A stretch of DNA of 64,000 nt, taken from contig CASFZJ010000003.1 of the NCBI GenBank assembly GCA_949299165.1, positions 32,611 through 96,610 of the forward strand, written 5' to 3'. Shown here piece by piece: positions 26,409 to 36,184 of the stretch. This DNA comes from an uncultured bacterium (GTDB lineage: Bacteria; Bacillota_I; Bacilli_A; RFN20; CAG-826). The translations under genes and the position numbers were made by a program. The notes under the pieces were generated by a model. The model was not told the origin of the DNA and ran no database searches. It saw only the letters and a list, made by a program, of their open reading frames with translations. Position 1 is the first letter of the stretch, and every line of letters begins with the position of its first letter.

Positions 26409-26669
26409 ATGTTACCAATTAGAGTATTTGATGACTGGATTAATCAACCATGGGCAATATTCTTATTTATTGTCATAATTTTTGGTGTTTTAGCTCTTGG
26501 TGTATTCTTATTATCAAAATTTGTTATAAACAAAAACAAGGATAAAGAAGAAAAACCAGACGAAAAAACATTAGCAAATGAAAATCTTAGTAGATTTTTA
26601 GAAGATGTTGAAGATCCTGAAACTCAAAAACAATTTGATGAATACGAAAAAGAAAACAAAGATAAATAG
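26409..26669 (+). CDS. Small single-span membrane protein, unknown function
   Basis: 86 residues: short N-terminus, one membrane helix (about 16-40, IFLFIVIIFGVLALGVFLLSKF), then a charged Lys/Glu-rich cytoplasmic tail. Not recognised. SD AGAGGTG precedes the ATG. It lies 13 nt after the Fic-like gene, so the two are likely co-transcribed, and its 3' end overlaps the probable start of hemW. Confidence 0.7.
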   Translation: MLPIRVFDDWINQPWAIFLFIVIIFGVLALGVFLLSKFVINKNKDKEEKPDEKTLANENLSRFLEDVEDPETQKQFDEYEKENKDK

Positions 26670-27750
26670 TTTATATATTCATATTCCTTTTTGTGATTCA
26701 ATATGTCCTTATTGCGATTTTACTAAATTCTTAAGTAAGGACATTTTTAAGTTTGAATACATAAATCAATTAATTAGAGATTTAAATGAATTAATCGCAG
26801 CAAATTATAAATTTAAAACAATTTACATTGGCGGAGGAACACCAAGTTGTTTATCTATTAAAGATTTAATTAAATTACTTAAAAAAGTTAAGCTTTTAAT
26901 CGATTTTGATACAAATTACGAATTCACAATTGAAGCTAATCCTGAATCGATTGATGAAGATAAATTAAGATTATTTAAAAGTGCAGGAGTTAATAGAATT
27001 TCTATCGGAATTCAAAGTTTTAATGAGGAATTACTAGAAACAATTAATCGAAATTATCATATAAATTACTTTAATTTGATAAAAACTGTTAAAAAATATA
27101 TCAATAATATAAATATAGACTTAATTTATGGTTTACCAGATCAAACCAAAGAAAATCTTTTAGATGATTTAAATAATTTTATTAAATTGGATATTAATCA
27201 TATTTCAACCTACAGTCTTTCAATTAATCCAATGTCCATTTTTTATGTAAAAGGATATAAAGAAATTGATGAAGATTTATCACGCGAATTTTATGACACA
27301 ATTTTAGATTTTCTTAGAAAACATGGTTTTGAAAGATATGAAGTGAGCAATTTTGCAAAACCAGGTTATGAAAGCAAACATAATTTAACTTATTGGAATA
27401 ATGAAGAATATATTGGTTTAGGAGTTGGTGCAAGTGGATATATTCATCCTTATCGATATAAAAATTCATCAAATTTAACTTCCTACTTACACGGAGAACG
27501 TAATTTAGAAAAAGAATTTATTTCAAAAAATGATAATAAAATATATTTTTTACTATGCAATTTGCGAAAAAAACAGGGATTTTTGTTAAAAACATATGAA
27601 ATTTTGTTTAAAAGTAGGTTTTTTGATGATTTTTCTGGAAAAATTGAAAAATTCCTAGAAAATAATTTAATAATTACAGAAAATGATAGAATTTTTTGTT
27701 CTGATGAAGGGCTTATAAAACTTGATTTAATACTAAAAGAAATTATTTAA
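26638..27750 (+). CDS. hemW: HemW-like radical SAM protein
   Basis: 370 residues. The radical SAM motif CDSICPYCDF (CxxxCxxC) follows SLYIHIPF, and the GGGTPS, IEANPES, RISIGIQSF and IDLIYGLPDQT motifs identify the HemW/oxygen-independent coproporphyrinogen oxidase-like family, now thought to be a haem chaperone. Position before hrcA is conserved in Firmicutes. The start is uncertain: ATG 26638 (MNTKKKTKINSLYIHIPF) gives the expected N-terminus and overlaps the previous gene by 32 nt; no good SD is seen. Confidence 0.92.
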   Translation: MNTKKKTKINSLYIHIPFCDSICPYCDFTKFLSKDIFKFEYINQLIRDLNELIAANYKFKTIYIGGGTPSCLSIKDLIKLLKKVKLLIDFDTNYEFTIEANPESIDEDKLRLFKSAGVNRISIGIQSFNEELLETINRNYHINYFNLIKTVKKYINNINIDLIYGLPDQTKENLLDDLNNFIKLDINHISTYSLSINPMSIFYVKGYKEIDEDLSREFYDTILDFLRKHGFERYEVSNFAKPGYESKHNLTYWNNEEYIGLGVGASGYIHPYRYKNSSNLTSYLHGERNLEKEFISKNDNKIYFLLCNLRKKQGFLLKTYEILFKSRFFDDFSGKIEKFLENNLIITENDRIFCSDEGLIKLDLILKEII

Positions 27751-27755
27751 ACTTT

Positions 27756-27828
27756 TTAGCACTTTTCTGTTGACACTGCTAAATTTCTCTATATAATTTA
27801 GGTAGCACTTAAGAAGTTAGAGTGCTAG
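27756..27828 (+). promoter_or_regulatory. Heat-shock promoter with two CIRCE operators
   Basis: TTGACA (27770-27775), 16-nt spacer, TATAAT (27792-27797). CIRCE 1 at 27802-27828: GTAGCACTT, 9 nt, GAGTGCTAG. CIRCE 2 at 27756-27782: TTAGCACTT, 9 nt, CACTGCTAA, with the same 27-bp spacing and covering the -35 box. HrcA bound to both would block the promoter fully. Confidence 0.88.
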
Positions 27829-27842
27829 AAGCTATTTAGAAT

Positions 27843-28889
27843 ATGTCATTAACTAGAAGAGAAAAATTGCTAAAACTTATCGTAGAAGATTTTATAAAGA
27901 CAGCAGAACCTGTTGGTTCTAACTATCTTATTAAGAAATATAATCTTTCTATTTCTAGTGCAACAATTAGAAACGAAATGAATTCTCTTGAAAAAGAGGG
28001 TCTTCTTGAAAAAACACATACTTCTAGTGGACGTGTTCCTTCAATCAATGGTTATAGATATTATATCGACAATTTAAGAAACACTAAGATTGATGAGAAA
28101 ATGAAAAACGAATTAAATAAAGTTTTCTCAAATTCGACTTCAGTTGAAGAAATCTTAAAGGAAAGTTGTGAGATTCTTAGCCATATGACAAATCTTGCAA
28201 GTGTTGTTTTAGGACCTGGTGCTGATGAAGAATGTTTAGTTTCAATGCAACTTATCCCAATTTCTCAAAGTACAGTTACAGCTATCTTTGTTACAAATAA
28301 GGGATATGTTGAGAACAAAACATTCACAGTTCATTCCAGATATCGAATTGAAGACTTGAAGAAGTGCATTGAAGTATTAAATGATAGGTTAAAAGGGACA
28401 AAAGTAAATCAACTTGTAGAAAAACTTGAAAGCATTAAGCCAATTCTTGCTGACTATATGAGTGATTATGCTTATCTCTATAACGCATTACTTAAAACTT
28501 TCTATGATTTTGCTTCAAGTAGAAATGGTCAGATTTATGGAAAAGAAAACTTGTTAACCCAACCTGAGTTCCAAAATGATGCATCAGAATTAAGAAAATT
28601 ATTTGGATTATTCAACAATCCAAACGAACTTGAAAAAATTCTTGATGAAGCTGAGACAAAATTATTAATCAATGCTGGTGATGTCGAAGAAAAATATAAC
28701 GATGTAAGTATTATTTCAAAAGATATTGCAGTAGATGGTGAAAAAATTGGTAAAATTGCAGTTATTGGCCCAACAAGAATGGATTATTCAAAAGTATTAA
28801 ATAGTTTGGATTATATTGTAAATAAAATTATGGAGCACTTATCAAATGAAGATATTCAAGAAGAAAACGGAGGCGAAGATGGAGAATAG
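27843..28889 (+). CDS. hrcA: Heat-inducible transcription repressor HrcA
   Basis: 348 residues. N-terminal winged helix (RREKLLKLIVEDFI...PVGSNYLIKKYNLSISSATIRNEM...EKTHTSSGRVPS) and the GAF-like core ending in VAVIGPTRMDYSKVL-type motif (here IAVIGPTRMDYSKVL) match HrcA. It represses its own operon through the CIRCE sites just upstream, with GroEL as sensor. First gene of hrcA-grpE-dnaK-dnaJ. No SD is obvious before the ATG. Confidence 0.97.
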   Translation: MSLTRREKLLKLIVEDFIKTAEPVGSNYLIKKYNLSISSATIRNEMNSLEKEGLLEKTHTSSGRVPSINGYRYYIDNLRNTKIDEKMKNELNKVFSNSTSVEEILKESCEILSHMTNLASVVLGPGADEECLVSMQLIPISQSTVTAIFVTNKGYVENKTFTVHSRYRIEDLKKCIEVLNDRLKGTKVNQLVEKLESIKPILADYMSDYAYLYNALLKTFYDFASSRNGQIYGKENLLTQPEFQNDASELRKLFGLFNNPNELEKILDEAETKLLINAGDVEEKYNDVSIISKDIAVDGEKIGKIAVIGPTRMDYSKVLNSLDYIVNKIMEHLSNEDIQEENGGEDGE

Positions 28890-29469
28890 TGAAGAAAAAA
28901 GCCTACAAGAGAATGTTAGCAATGAAAAAGAAGTAAAAAAAGAGGAAGAAATTTCTCTAGAAGAGCAAATTAAAAAACTTCAAGCAGATTGCGAGCATTG
29001 GAAAAATCAATATTATCAAGCTTACGCTGATATGGCTAATCTTAGAAAAGACATTGAAAAAGATCATCGTGAAGCAATGAAATATCGATTGGAAAGCTTT
29101 GTAGATAAAATTGTTGGTATACTTGATGCATTCGATATGGCATTCAAAGCAGAAGCAACAAGTCCAGAACTTAAAAATTACTTAACCGGATTCCAATACG
29201 TTCATAACACATTACTTAACGTATTAAATGAAGAAGGTGTAGTAACTATAGAGCCAAAAATTGGCGATAAATTCGACGTAAATACAATGCATGCTGTTGA
29301 AACAGTTGATGATGAAGGTGAAGAAAATATCGTTAAAGAGATTACTTTAAAAGGATATAAACTTCATGATCACTTAATTAGAGCAGCAATGGTTGTGGTA
29401 AGTAAACATCCTTCAAATGAAGTAAAGGATGAGAGCAAAGAAGAAAGTAAAGAAGATTTAAAGGCCTAA
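28879..29469 (+). CDS. grpE: Nucleotide exchange factor GrpE
   Basis: 196 residues from ATG 28879, 5 nt after GGAGG; an upstream in-frame ATG inside hrcA is less likely. The long N-terminal coiled coil (EEQIKKLQADCEHWKNQYYQAYADMANLRK) and the beta domain (GVVTIEPKIGDKFDVNTMHAVETV, GYKLHDHLIRAAMVVVSK) are typical. It releases ADP from DnaK. Overlaps hrcA by 11 nt. Confidence 0.96.
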   Translation: MENSEEKSLQENVSNEKEVKKEEEISLEEQIKKLQADCEHWKNQYYQAYADMANLRKDIEKDHREAMKYRLESFVDKIVGILDAFDMAFKAEATSPELKNYLTGFQYVHNTLLNVLNEEGVVTIEPKIGDKFDVNTMHAVETVDDEGEENIVKEITLKGYKLHDHLIRAAMVVVSKHPSNEVKDESKEESKEDLKA

Positions 29470-29484
29470 AGGAGGTATTAAATT

Positions 29485-31335
29485 ATGGCAAAAGAAATTA
29501 TTCTTGGTATAGATTTAGGTACAACAAACTCAGTTGTTAGTTATCTTCAAAGTGATGGAACTGTAAAAGTTATTCCAAACCCAGAAGGAACAATGACAAC
29601 TCCTAGTGTTGTTGCTTTCAAAGCAAATGGTGAAACAATTGTCGGAAACGCAGCAAAAAGACAAGCAATCACAAACCCTGATACAGTTTCATCCATTAAA
29701 AGACATATGGGTAGTGAATATAAAGTTCATATCAATTGCATTAACAAAGATTTCACACCTCAAGAAATTTCAGCAAAAGTTCTTGCATATATGAAATCAT
29801 ATGCTGAAGCAAATGTTGGACACGAAATTAAAAAAGCTGTTATTACATGTCCTGCTTACTTCAACGATGCTCAAAGACAAGCAACAAAAGACGCTGGTAC
29901 AATTGCTGGATTAGATGTTGTTAGAATTATTAACGAACCAACAGCAGCCGCTCTTGCTTATGGTTTAGGCAAAGATAAGAGTGAAAAGATTTGTGTCTTT
30001 GATCTTGGTGGTGGTACACTTGATGTCTCTATTCTTGATATTGGCGATGGCACATTCGAAGTTGTTTCAACAGCTGGAGATAACAAACTTGGCGGTGATG
30101 ACTGGGATAATGTCGTTGCAGATTGGATTAAAGCTCAAATCAAAATTCAATTCGGTCAAGATATTAACGATAAAATGGCTCTTCAAAGATATAAAGATGC
30201 TGCTGAAAAAGCAAAAATCGAACTTTCAAGTAGCTTAGAAACCACAATTTCCTTGCCATTCATTGGTATGGGTAAAAATGGTCCTATCAGTTTTGAAGCA
30301 ACATTATCTAGAGCAAAATTTGAAGAGATGACAAAACATCTTCTTGATAGATGTCTTGAACCACTCGAAAGAGCAATTAGAGATGCAAAAATGACTTATA
30401 ACGACATCAACGAAGTCTTATTAATTGGTGGTTCAATCAGAATGCCAGCTGTTCAAGAACTCGTTAGAAGAGTTACAGGAAAACAACCTAACTTAAGTGT
30501 TAACCCAGATGAAGCTGTCTCAATTGGTGCTGCATATCAAGGTGGAATCTTAAGTGGTGATGTTAAAGACGTTATTCTTCTTGATGTTACTCCATTAACA
30601 CTTGGTATTGAAACTATGGGTGGCGTTTTAACTCCATTAATCCCTAGAAATACAACAATTCCTACAACAAAATCACAAATTTTCTCAACAGCTGCCGATA
30701 ACCAACCAGCTGTCGATATTATGGTTTATCAAGGTGAAAGACCAATGGCACACGATAACAAATTACTTGGTCACTTCCAATTAAGCGGAATTAAACCAGC
30801 TCCAAGAGGAACCCCAAGAATTGAAGTTACATTCAATATCGATGTTAATGGTATCGTTAAAGTTAGCGCAAAAGATCTTGATACACAAAAAGAACAAGAA
30901 ATTACAATTTCTGGATCAAATGGTCTTTCTAAAGAAGAAATCGATAGAATGGTTAGAGAAGCAGAAGCAAATAAAGAAAACGATGAAAAACGTAAATCTG
31001 ACATCGAACTTAAAAATAAAGCCGATGGATATATTGCTTCAATCGACCAAGCTTTAAGAGAAAAAGCTGAATCTATCGATCCAAAACAAAAAGAAGAAAC
31101 ACAAAAATTGAGAGATGAACTCAAAACAGCTCTTGATAACAACGATATGGAAACTCTTAGAAATAAAATTAATGATTTAGAAAAAGCAGCTGCATTCATG
31201 CAACAACAACAAGCTAATGCTGGTGCAAATCCAAATCCAGGAGCTGAACAATCTTATACTCAAGATTCAGGAAATACAAATTCATCTAAAAAAGATGATG
31301 ATGTAATCGATGCTGATTTTACTGATAAAAAGTAA
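29485..31335 (+). CDS. dnaK: Chaperone DnaK (Hsp70)
   Basis: 616 residues. ATPase domain motifs [46 protein letters not shown] and [13 protein letters not shown] are present, as is the substrate-binding domain beginning [14 protein letters not shown]. The C-terminal lid ends in [13 protein letters not shown], a normal DnaK tail. AAGGAGG SD. Expressed from the CIRCE promoter with grpE and dnaJ. Confidence 0.98.
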   Translation: MAKEIILGIDLGTTNSVVSYLQSDGTVKVIPNPEGTMTTPSVVAFKANGETIVGNAAKRQAITNPDTVSSIKRHMGSEYKVHINCINKDFTPQEISAKVLAYMKSYAEANVGHEIKKAVITCPAYFNDAQRQATKDAGTIAGLDVVRIINEPTAAALAYGLGKDKSEKICVFDLGGGTLDVSILDIGDGTFEVVSTAGDNKLGGDDWDNVVADWIKAQIKIQFGQDINDKMALQRYKDAAEKAKIELSSSLETTISLPFIGMGKNGPISFEATLSRAKFEEMTKHLLDRCLEPLERAIRDAKMTYNDINEVLLIGGSIRMPAVQELVRRVTGKQPNLSVNPDEAVSIGAAYQGGILSGDVKDVILLDVTPLTLGIETMGGVLTPLIPRNTTIPTTKSQIFSTAADNQPAVDIMVYQGERPMAHDNKLLGHFQLSGIKPAPRGTPRIEVTFNIDVNGIVKVSAKDLDTQKEQEITISGSNGLSKEEIDRMVREAEANKENDEKRKSDIELKNKADGYIASIDQALREKAESIDPKQKEETQKLRDELKTALDNNDMETLRNKINDLEKAAAFMQQQQANAGANPNPGAEQSYTQDSGNTNSSKKDDDVIDADFTDKK

Positions 31336-31356
31336 TAAAGATTAAAGATTAATTAG

Positions 31357-31390
31357 TGAAAGGGAAGGTGAAAAAATATCTTCCCTTTCA
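31357..31390 (+). other. Hairpin between dnaK and dnaJ
   Basis: TGAAAGGGAAG (31357-31367) and CTTCCCTTTCA (31380-31390) form a perfect 11-bp stem without a following T-run. More likely an mRNA processing or stabilising element than a terminator; it may set the dnaK:dnaJ ratio. Confidence 0.7.
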
Positions 31391-31411
31391 TGATTTAAGC
31401 GAGGTGATTTT

Positions 31412-32578
31412 ATGGCAGCTAGTAAAAGAGATTATTATGAAGTTCTTGGTGTCGACAAAAGTGCCAGCCAAGACGATATTAAAAAAGCTTATAGAAAATT
31501 GGCCAAAAAATACCATCCAGATAATAAAGAAACAGGTGATGCTGAAAAATTTAAAGAATGTACCGAAGCTTTTAGCGTTTTAAGCGATCCTCAAAAAAGA
31601 AGCACCTATGATCAATTTGGCCAAGCTGCATTCGACCAAACTGCAGGTGGCGCTAACCCATTTAGTGGAAGTGGTTTTGAAGGATTTAACTTCAATGGTG
31701 GTTCGTTTGATGATTTAAACGATATTTTAAATAAAATGTTCGGCGGCTTTGGTGGTGGATTTGGCGGATTCTCTTCAAGTTCATCCGCAAGAAGAGGTGG
31801 TCCTGCAAGGGGAGATGACACCATGATGCGTATCCGTATTAACTTTATGGATGCAATTAATGGTAAAAAAGTTACAATTCCTCTAACTTATGATGAAAAA
31901 TGTGAATCATGTAATGGCACAGGTGCTTTACATGGTACAGAATATACAACTTGTCCAACTTGTAAAGGTAGAGGACGTGTTTTAACTCAACAAAGAAGTA
32001 TTTTTGGTATTATTCAACAAGAAACTGTCTGTCCTGATTGTCATGGAAGTGGCAAGAAAATTAAAACAAATTGCCCAGATTGTGATGGAAAAGGTTATAA
32101 AAGAATTAAAAAAGACATTGATGTCAATATACCAGCAGGTATTCAAAGCGGTCAACAAATTAGAGTACATGGAAAGGGTGAAAGAGGCTTTAATGGCGGT
32201 GAAAATGGCGATTTATATATTGAAGTTATAGTCGCAAAACACGATTTCTTCACTCGTGATGGAAACGATATCCATATTGATGTACCTTTAGATTTTGTAG
32301 ATGCTTGCCTTGGTTGCACAATAACTGTTCCTACAGTATATGGTGATACAGAATTAAAAGTTAATCCAGGCACACAACCGAATGATGTTTTAACTTTAAA
32401 AGGTAAAGGCGTTAAGGATTTAAGAGGAAATGGATATGGAAATCAATATGTCCATATGATCTTAAAAACACCAACTTATTTAAATAAAGATCAAAAGAAA
32501 GCTCTCGAAGATTTTAAAAAAGCAACAGCAAATGGTGATTCATTCTTTGATAAATTCAAAAGAACATTTAAAAAATAA
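31412..32578 (+). CDS. dnaJ: Chaperone DnaJ (Hsp40)
   Basis: 388 residues. J domain with HPD ([10 protein letters not shown]), Gly/Phe-rich region ([14 protein letters not shown]), four zinc-finger repeats ([32 protein letters not shown]) and the C-terminal substrate-binding barrels. Full-length type I DnaJ that stimulates DnaK ATPase. SD GAGGTGA precedes the ATG. prmA, which often follows in Bacilli, is absent. Confidence 0.97.
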   Translation: MAASKRDYYEVLGVDKSASQDDIKKAYRKLAKKYHPDNKETGDAEKFKECTEAFSVLSDPQKRSTYDQFGQAAFDQTAGGANPFSGSGFEGFNFNGGSFDDLNDILNKMFGGFGGGFGGFSSSSSARRGGPARGDDTMMRIRINFMDAINGKKVTIPLTYDEKCESCNGTGALHGTEYTTCPTCKGRGRVLTQQRSIFGIIQQETVCPDCHGSGKKIKTNCPDCDGKGYKRIKKDIDVNIPAGIQSGQQIRVHGKGERGFNGGENGDLYIEVIVAKHDFFTRDGNDIHIDVPLDFVDACLGCTITVPTVYGDTELKVNPGTQPNDVLTLKGKGVKDLRGNGYGNQYVHMILKTPTYLNKDQKKALEDFKKATANGDSFFDKFKRTFKK

Positions 32579-32620
32579 AATTTAAGGTTTATACTAGTTA
32601 GACTAGAAAAGAGAAAAAGT

Positions 32621-33067
32621 ATGCCTAAATGTAAATATTGCGGGGAAAATATTACAAAGTTCGATAAAGAAATTTGTCCTTTCTGTGGTGGTAAAAAACC
32701 ACTTGAAGGAGTAGATTCATATACAGCTGATATTACGCAAACTATTAACACAGTCGAAAAAGAAAAAGTTTCAACTTTTAAACAACGCAGTAAAAAAGTT
32801 TATGTTTTATTATGCATGTTTTTAGGCGCATTTGCCGCCGATGAATTCTATTTAGGCAAATATAAAAGAGGAATTCTTCGTTTAATTGGTGTGGTTGTGT
32901 TATTTTTACTTCAATTTTTACTCTATTTTTTCCTCAAAACTGACTTAAATATTGGTTTATCAATTTTATTTTCATTTTTATCACTATTTATACTCTTTTT
33001 CATAGCAGGAATTGCTTTAATTTTTGTTGATAATGTAAAAGATTCAAACGGAGTTTATTTAAGATAA
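32621..33067 (+). CDS. Zinc-ribbon and TM2-domain membrane protein
   Basis: 148 residues. An N-terminal zinc ribbon (CKYCG...CPFCGG) is followed after a polar linker by a TM2 domain (YVLLCMFLGAFAADEFYLGKYKRGILRL, the GAfGadrFYlG motif) and further membrane helices. TM2 proteins are widespread; function is unknown. The 3' end overlaps the rsmE ATG by one base, suggesting co-expression. Confidence 0.85.
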   Translation: MPKCKYCGENITKFDKEICPFCGGKKPLEGVDSYTADITQTINTVEKEKVSTFKQRSKKVYVLLCMFLGAFAADEFYLGKYKRGILRLIGVVVLFLLQFLLYFFLKTDLNIGLSILFSFLSLFILFFIAGIALIFVDNVKDSNGVYLR

Positions 33068-33780
33068 TGCAAAGATATTTTGCGACATATGATAAAAACC
33101 AAAATATCGTCATAAATAATGACGATATTTTTCATATTCAAAAAGTGATGAGAATGAATATTGGAGATACTTTTGAAGTTAATGCTGATGGAGATTTAAA
33201 AATTGCTGAAATTACATCAAATTCACCATTTTCTTTCAAAATTATTAAAGAAATTAATGAAAATCACGAATTAAATGGCTATGTTCGACTTTTATATTGC
33301 TTACCAAAAGGTGAAAAAACTGATTTAGTTATTCAAAAAGCAGTTGAACTTGGTTGTTCTGAAATCGTTTTAATTAATAGCGAAAGATCTATTGCAAAAA
33401 TTACTAAAGAAAATAAAGAAAAGAAAATTATTCGTTTTAATAAAATTATTAAAGAAGCGAGCGAACAATCAAAAAGAACTAAACTCTGTAAATTAAATGA
33501 TGTAATTGATTTTAAAGATATTGCAAAATATCCAGCTGATTTTTCATTAATTGCATACGAAAACACTGAATTTACATCAAAAGATTTAATTGAAATTTTG
33601 CCTTCTTTAAGAGATAAAACAATCAATATTATCATTGGAGCAGAGGGTGGAATCTCTAAAAAAGAGCTAGAAATGGCTAAAAATACCGGTTATAGAGAAA
33701 TTTCACTTGGTAAAAGAATTTTACGTAGTGAAACAGCTTGCATTTTCATTTTGTCAATTTTATCTTTATACTTAGATTGA
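33067..33780 (+). CDS. rsmE: 16S rRNA (uracil-1498-N3) methyltransferase
   Basis: 237 residues of the SPOUT family. N-terminal PUA-like part (HIQKVMRMNIGDTFEVNADG) and C-terminal knot motifs IIGAEGGISKKELEMAK and SLGKRILRSETACIFILS are diagnostic. It methylates U1498 near the decoding site. In the dnaJ-rsmE-mtaB order conserved in Firmicutes, here with the TM2 gene in place of prmA. Stop is TGA. Confidence 0.96.
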   Translation: MQRYFATYDKNQNIVINNDDIFHIQKVMRMNIGDTFEVNADGDLKIAEITSNSPFSFKIIKEINENHELNGYVRLLYCLPKGEKTDLVIQKAVELGCSEIVLINSERSIAKITKENKEKKIIRFNKIIKEASEQSKRTKLCKLNDVIDFKDIAKYPADFSLIAYENTEFTSKDLIEILPSLRDKTINIIIGAEGGISKKELEMAKNTGYREISLGKRILRSETACIFILSILSLYLD

Positions 33781-33781
33781 T

Positions 33782-34543
33782 ATGGGAAAAATTTTTAATA
33801 TTCTAAAAAAAGAAAGAAGTAAAAAAGGAATCGACTCTTGTTCAGAGATGGTTTTCTTTCGCCAATTTCGTGGAATGCTAAGAAGTAATCCAATTTTTAC
33901 GAAATATGCTGATATCGATAATGATTTTGACATTATTAAAGCCAATATCATCATCAAATCAATTATCAACAAAGATGAACTTGATAGCGTAATTAACGAC
34001 ATGTATATTGCTAACGCTAATTTGACTGTTGAATCGATAAAAGATGATATTAACGAAAGAATTAGCGATTTACCTTATATTTCTTACGATAATTACAAAA
34101 TTTATGTGCCTTTTTTCAATAAAGCAACAAATATTGTATATTCAACTGAAAGCGAAAAAATGTTCCAATACCCTTATGTTGAACTTTTTAAAAAGTTTGA
34201 ACCATTCATAATTGATCCATTTGAAACATACAATATTGATTTATATTCTTCACTTTTTACTCAATTAGTTAAAGTATCGGAATCAGAAACAGCAGTAGCG
34301 TTCTATCATTATGATTTTAATGCAATTTTTATTATAAATAAGCAAGGTACGCTCGATAATATTATCTATTTATTCGACAAACACATGAAAAATCCGCATA
34401 AATATAACATTATTGAAAAGGTAAGGCCTTTAGTAAATGCTTATTTTAATAACGATCTAAGCTTATTTATCTATCTTTTATACAAAAATGATTTAGTTAG
34501 TTATTACGTTTTTAGAAAAATTTGTAAAATATACCAAGTATGA
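33782..34543 (+). CDS. Hypothetical protein between rsmE and mtaB
   Basis: 253 residues; not recognised. No signal peptide, membrane helix or catalytic motif is apparent; it is mixed alpha/beta with many Ile, Asp and Tyr. The N-terminus is basic (MGKIFNILKKERSKKG). It sits within the rsmE-mtaB operon with a 1-nt gap upstream and a 4-nt ATGA overlap with mtaB downstream, so it is translated and probably linked to RNA or ribosome metabolism only by position. Confidence 0.75.
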   Translation: MGKIFNILKKERSKKGIDSCSEMVFFRQFRGMLRSNPIFTKYADIDNDFDIIKANIIIKSIINKDELDSVINDMYIANANLTVESIKDDINERISDLPYISYDNYKIYVPFFNKATNIVYSTESEKMFQYPYVELFKKFEPFIIDPFETYNIDLYSSLFTQLVKVSESETAVAFYHYDFNAIFIINKQGTLDNIIYLFDKHMKNPHKYNIIEKVRPLVNAYFNNDLSLFIYLLYKNDLVSYYVFRKICKIYQV

Positions 34544-35832
34544 CATTATTAATTGATTTTTTAGGTTGTAAAGTAAATAGTTATGAAGTAGAAGCCATTG
34601 CAGAAACCTTTATTCAAAATGGTTTTTCTTTTTTTGATGCAAATAAAAATAAATTTCCTGATGTAATCATTATAAATACATGCGCAGTCACTCAAACTAG
34701 TGTTACTAAAGATAGAAAGGTTATAAAAAGGTATAGAAAATTATATCCGGAAGCTGTTTTAGTAGTAATGGGCTGTTATGCTCAATTTGACTACGAAAAA
34801 ATATCTAAAGAAATGGGCGCAAACATTGTTTTAGGCACCTCAAATCGTAATAAAGTTTATGAACTTGTAATGAAATATTTTGAAAATAGAGAAAATATTT
34901 GTTTACATGATGAAAATAACTCTATCATAAACTACGAAAAACTTAATTTATCACATTCTTATCTTACAACTAGAGCTTATGTAAAAATTCAAGATGGCTG
35001 TAATAATTTTTGTTCATATTGCTTAATTCCTTATATTAGAGGCAGATCTCGTAGCAGAGAAGCCTCTGAAATTGTACAAGAAATTAAAAATTTGGTGAAA
35101 AATGGCTATAAAGAAGTAGTTTTAACAGGCATTGATATGTCTAGTTATGGCTTAGATTTTGCACAAAAAACCTCTTTTAGTGATTTAATTGAGAAAATTT
35201 TAGTCGAAGTCCCAAATTTATATCGTTTGAGAATTTCTTCATTAGAAGAAAGTCAAATCGACGAAAAATTTATCAAATTACTCGAAAAATACGATAATTT
35301 CGCAAGCCATCTTCATATACCACTACAAAGTGGAAGTGCATCAATTCTCAAAAAAATGAATAGAAAATATGATTTAAGTGGATTTTATACAAAAATTGAT
35401 GCATTAAGAAAAATTAAACCAGATTTATCTATTACAACTGATGTAATCGTTGGTTTCCCAGGAGAAACTGAAGAAAATTTCATGGAAACTTATAATTTTT
35501 GTAAAGAAATTAAATTTACAAAGATACATGTTTTCCCTTATTCTTCTCGTCAAGGAACTCTCGCTTCAAAAATGCCTAATCAAATTGATCCAAAAATTAA
35601 AAAGGATAGAGTTAATCGTTTATTAGAGTTATCTAAAGAATTTGAAAACGAATATATTAGCAATTACATCGGAAAAGAAATCGAATTTTTGTTTGAAGAT
35701 TATATTGAAGAAGAATGTGGATATCGTGGACATAGTTCGAACTATTTAGAATGTATTTATAAAAGCGATGAAGAGTTAACAAATAAAGTAAAAAAAGTTA
35801 AATTAAACAAAGAAAATTTTAAGTATTTTTGA
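34540..35832 (+). CDS. mtaB: tRNA t6A37 methylthiotransferase MtaB
   Basis: 430 residues. The N-terminal cluster cysteines are in LGCKVNSYE, NTCAVT and MGCYAQ; the radical SAM triad is in QDGCNNFCSYCLIPYIRGRSRSR. TGIDMSSYG and HIPLQSGS are MtaB/MiaB-family motifs, and the t(hreonyl) MtaB branch is favoured by GCKVNSYE. It converts t6A to ms2t6A in tRNA. Start overlaps the previous stop (ATGA). Confidence 0.95.
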   Translation: MTLLIDFLGCKVNSYEVEAIAETFIQNGFSFFDANKNKFPDVIIINTCAVTQTSVTKDRKVIKRYRKLYPEAVLVVMGCYAQFDYEKISKEMGANIVLGTSNRNKVYELVMKYFENRENICLHDENNSIINYEKLNLSHSYLTTRAYVKIQDGCNNFCSYCLIPYIRGRSRSREASEIVQEIKNLVKNGYKEVVLTGIDMSSYGLDFAQKTSFSDLIEKILVEVPNLYRLRISSLEESQIDEKFIKLLEKYDNFASHLHIPLQSGSASILKKMNRKYDLSGFYTKIDALRKIKPDLSITTDVIVGFPGETEENFMETYNFCKEIKFTKIHVFPYSSRQGTLASKMPNQIDPKIKKDRVNRLLELSKEFENEYISNYIGKEIEFLFEDYIEEECGYRGHSSNYLECIYKSDEELTNKVKKVKLNKENFKYF

Positions 35833-35903
35833 CAATGTAAAAATTTAGAAATACGATAAAATACGTATATTTTATTTATTTTTAAAAAATATCAAAAAAT
35901 TTA

Positions 35904-35931
35904 TTGACTATACTAATTAATTCTTTATAAT
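35904..35931 (+). promoter_or_regulatory. Promoter of rpmF
   Basis: TTGACT (35904-35909), 16-nt spacer, TATAAT (35926-35931); the AAAGGAG SD follows at 35942. Confidence 0.85.
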
Positions 35932-35956
35932 TATTCAAGGTAAAGGAGTTATCAAT

Positions 35957-36130
35957 ATGGCAGTACCATTTAGAAGAACTAGTAAAACTACAAAAAGAAT
36001 GAGAAGAACACACTATAAATTACATGTAAATGGTTTATGTGTTTGCTCTCACTGTGGCGAATTAATTAAATCACATACAGTTTGCCCAAAATGTGGTTAT
36101 TACGACGGTAAACAAATCATCAAGAAATAA
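35957..36130 (+). CDS. rpmF: 50S ribosomal protein L32
   Basis: 57 residues: [21 protein letters not shown] start, then a zinc ribbon CSHCGE...[10 protein letters not shown] typical of bL32. Strong promoter and SD upstream, short hairpin downstream, so monocistronic. Four-cysteine (zinc-binding) form. Confidence 0.97.
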   Translation: MAVPFRRTSKTTKRMRRTHYKLHVNGLCVCSHCGELIKSHTVCPKCGYYDGKQIIKK

Positions 36131-36135
36131 AAAAT

Positions 36136-36155
36136 CTCCGCAATGGAGTTTTTTT
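36136..36155 (+). terminator. Weak terminator after rpmF
   Basis: CTCC (36136-36139) pairs with GGAG (36145-36148), followed by seven T. The stem is short. Confidence 0.55.
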
Positions 36156-36173
36156 ATTGCTCAAAAATGGTAA

Positions 36174-36179
36174 TATAAT
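36174..36179 (+). promoter_or_regulatory. -10 box giving a leaderless Gfo/Idh transcript
   Basis: TATAAT ends 5 nt before the ATG at 36185; there is no room for an SD. Confidence 0.6.
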
Positions 36180-36184
36180 TGCAT

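Noticed and set aside
30771..31199. Long minus-strand frame opposite dnaK
   Set aside because: Shadow of a strongly conserved gene; Ser/Leu/Phe-rich translation without promoter or SD.
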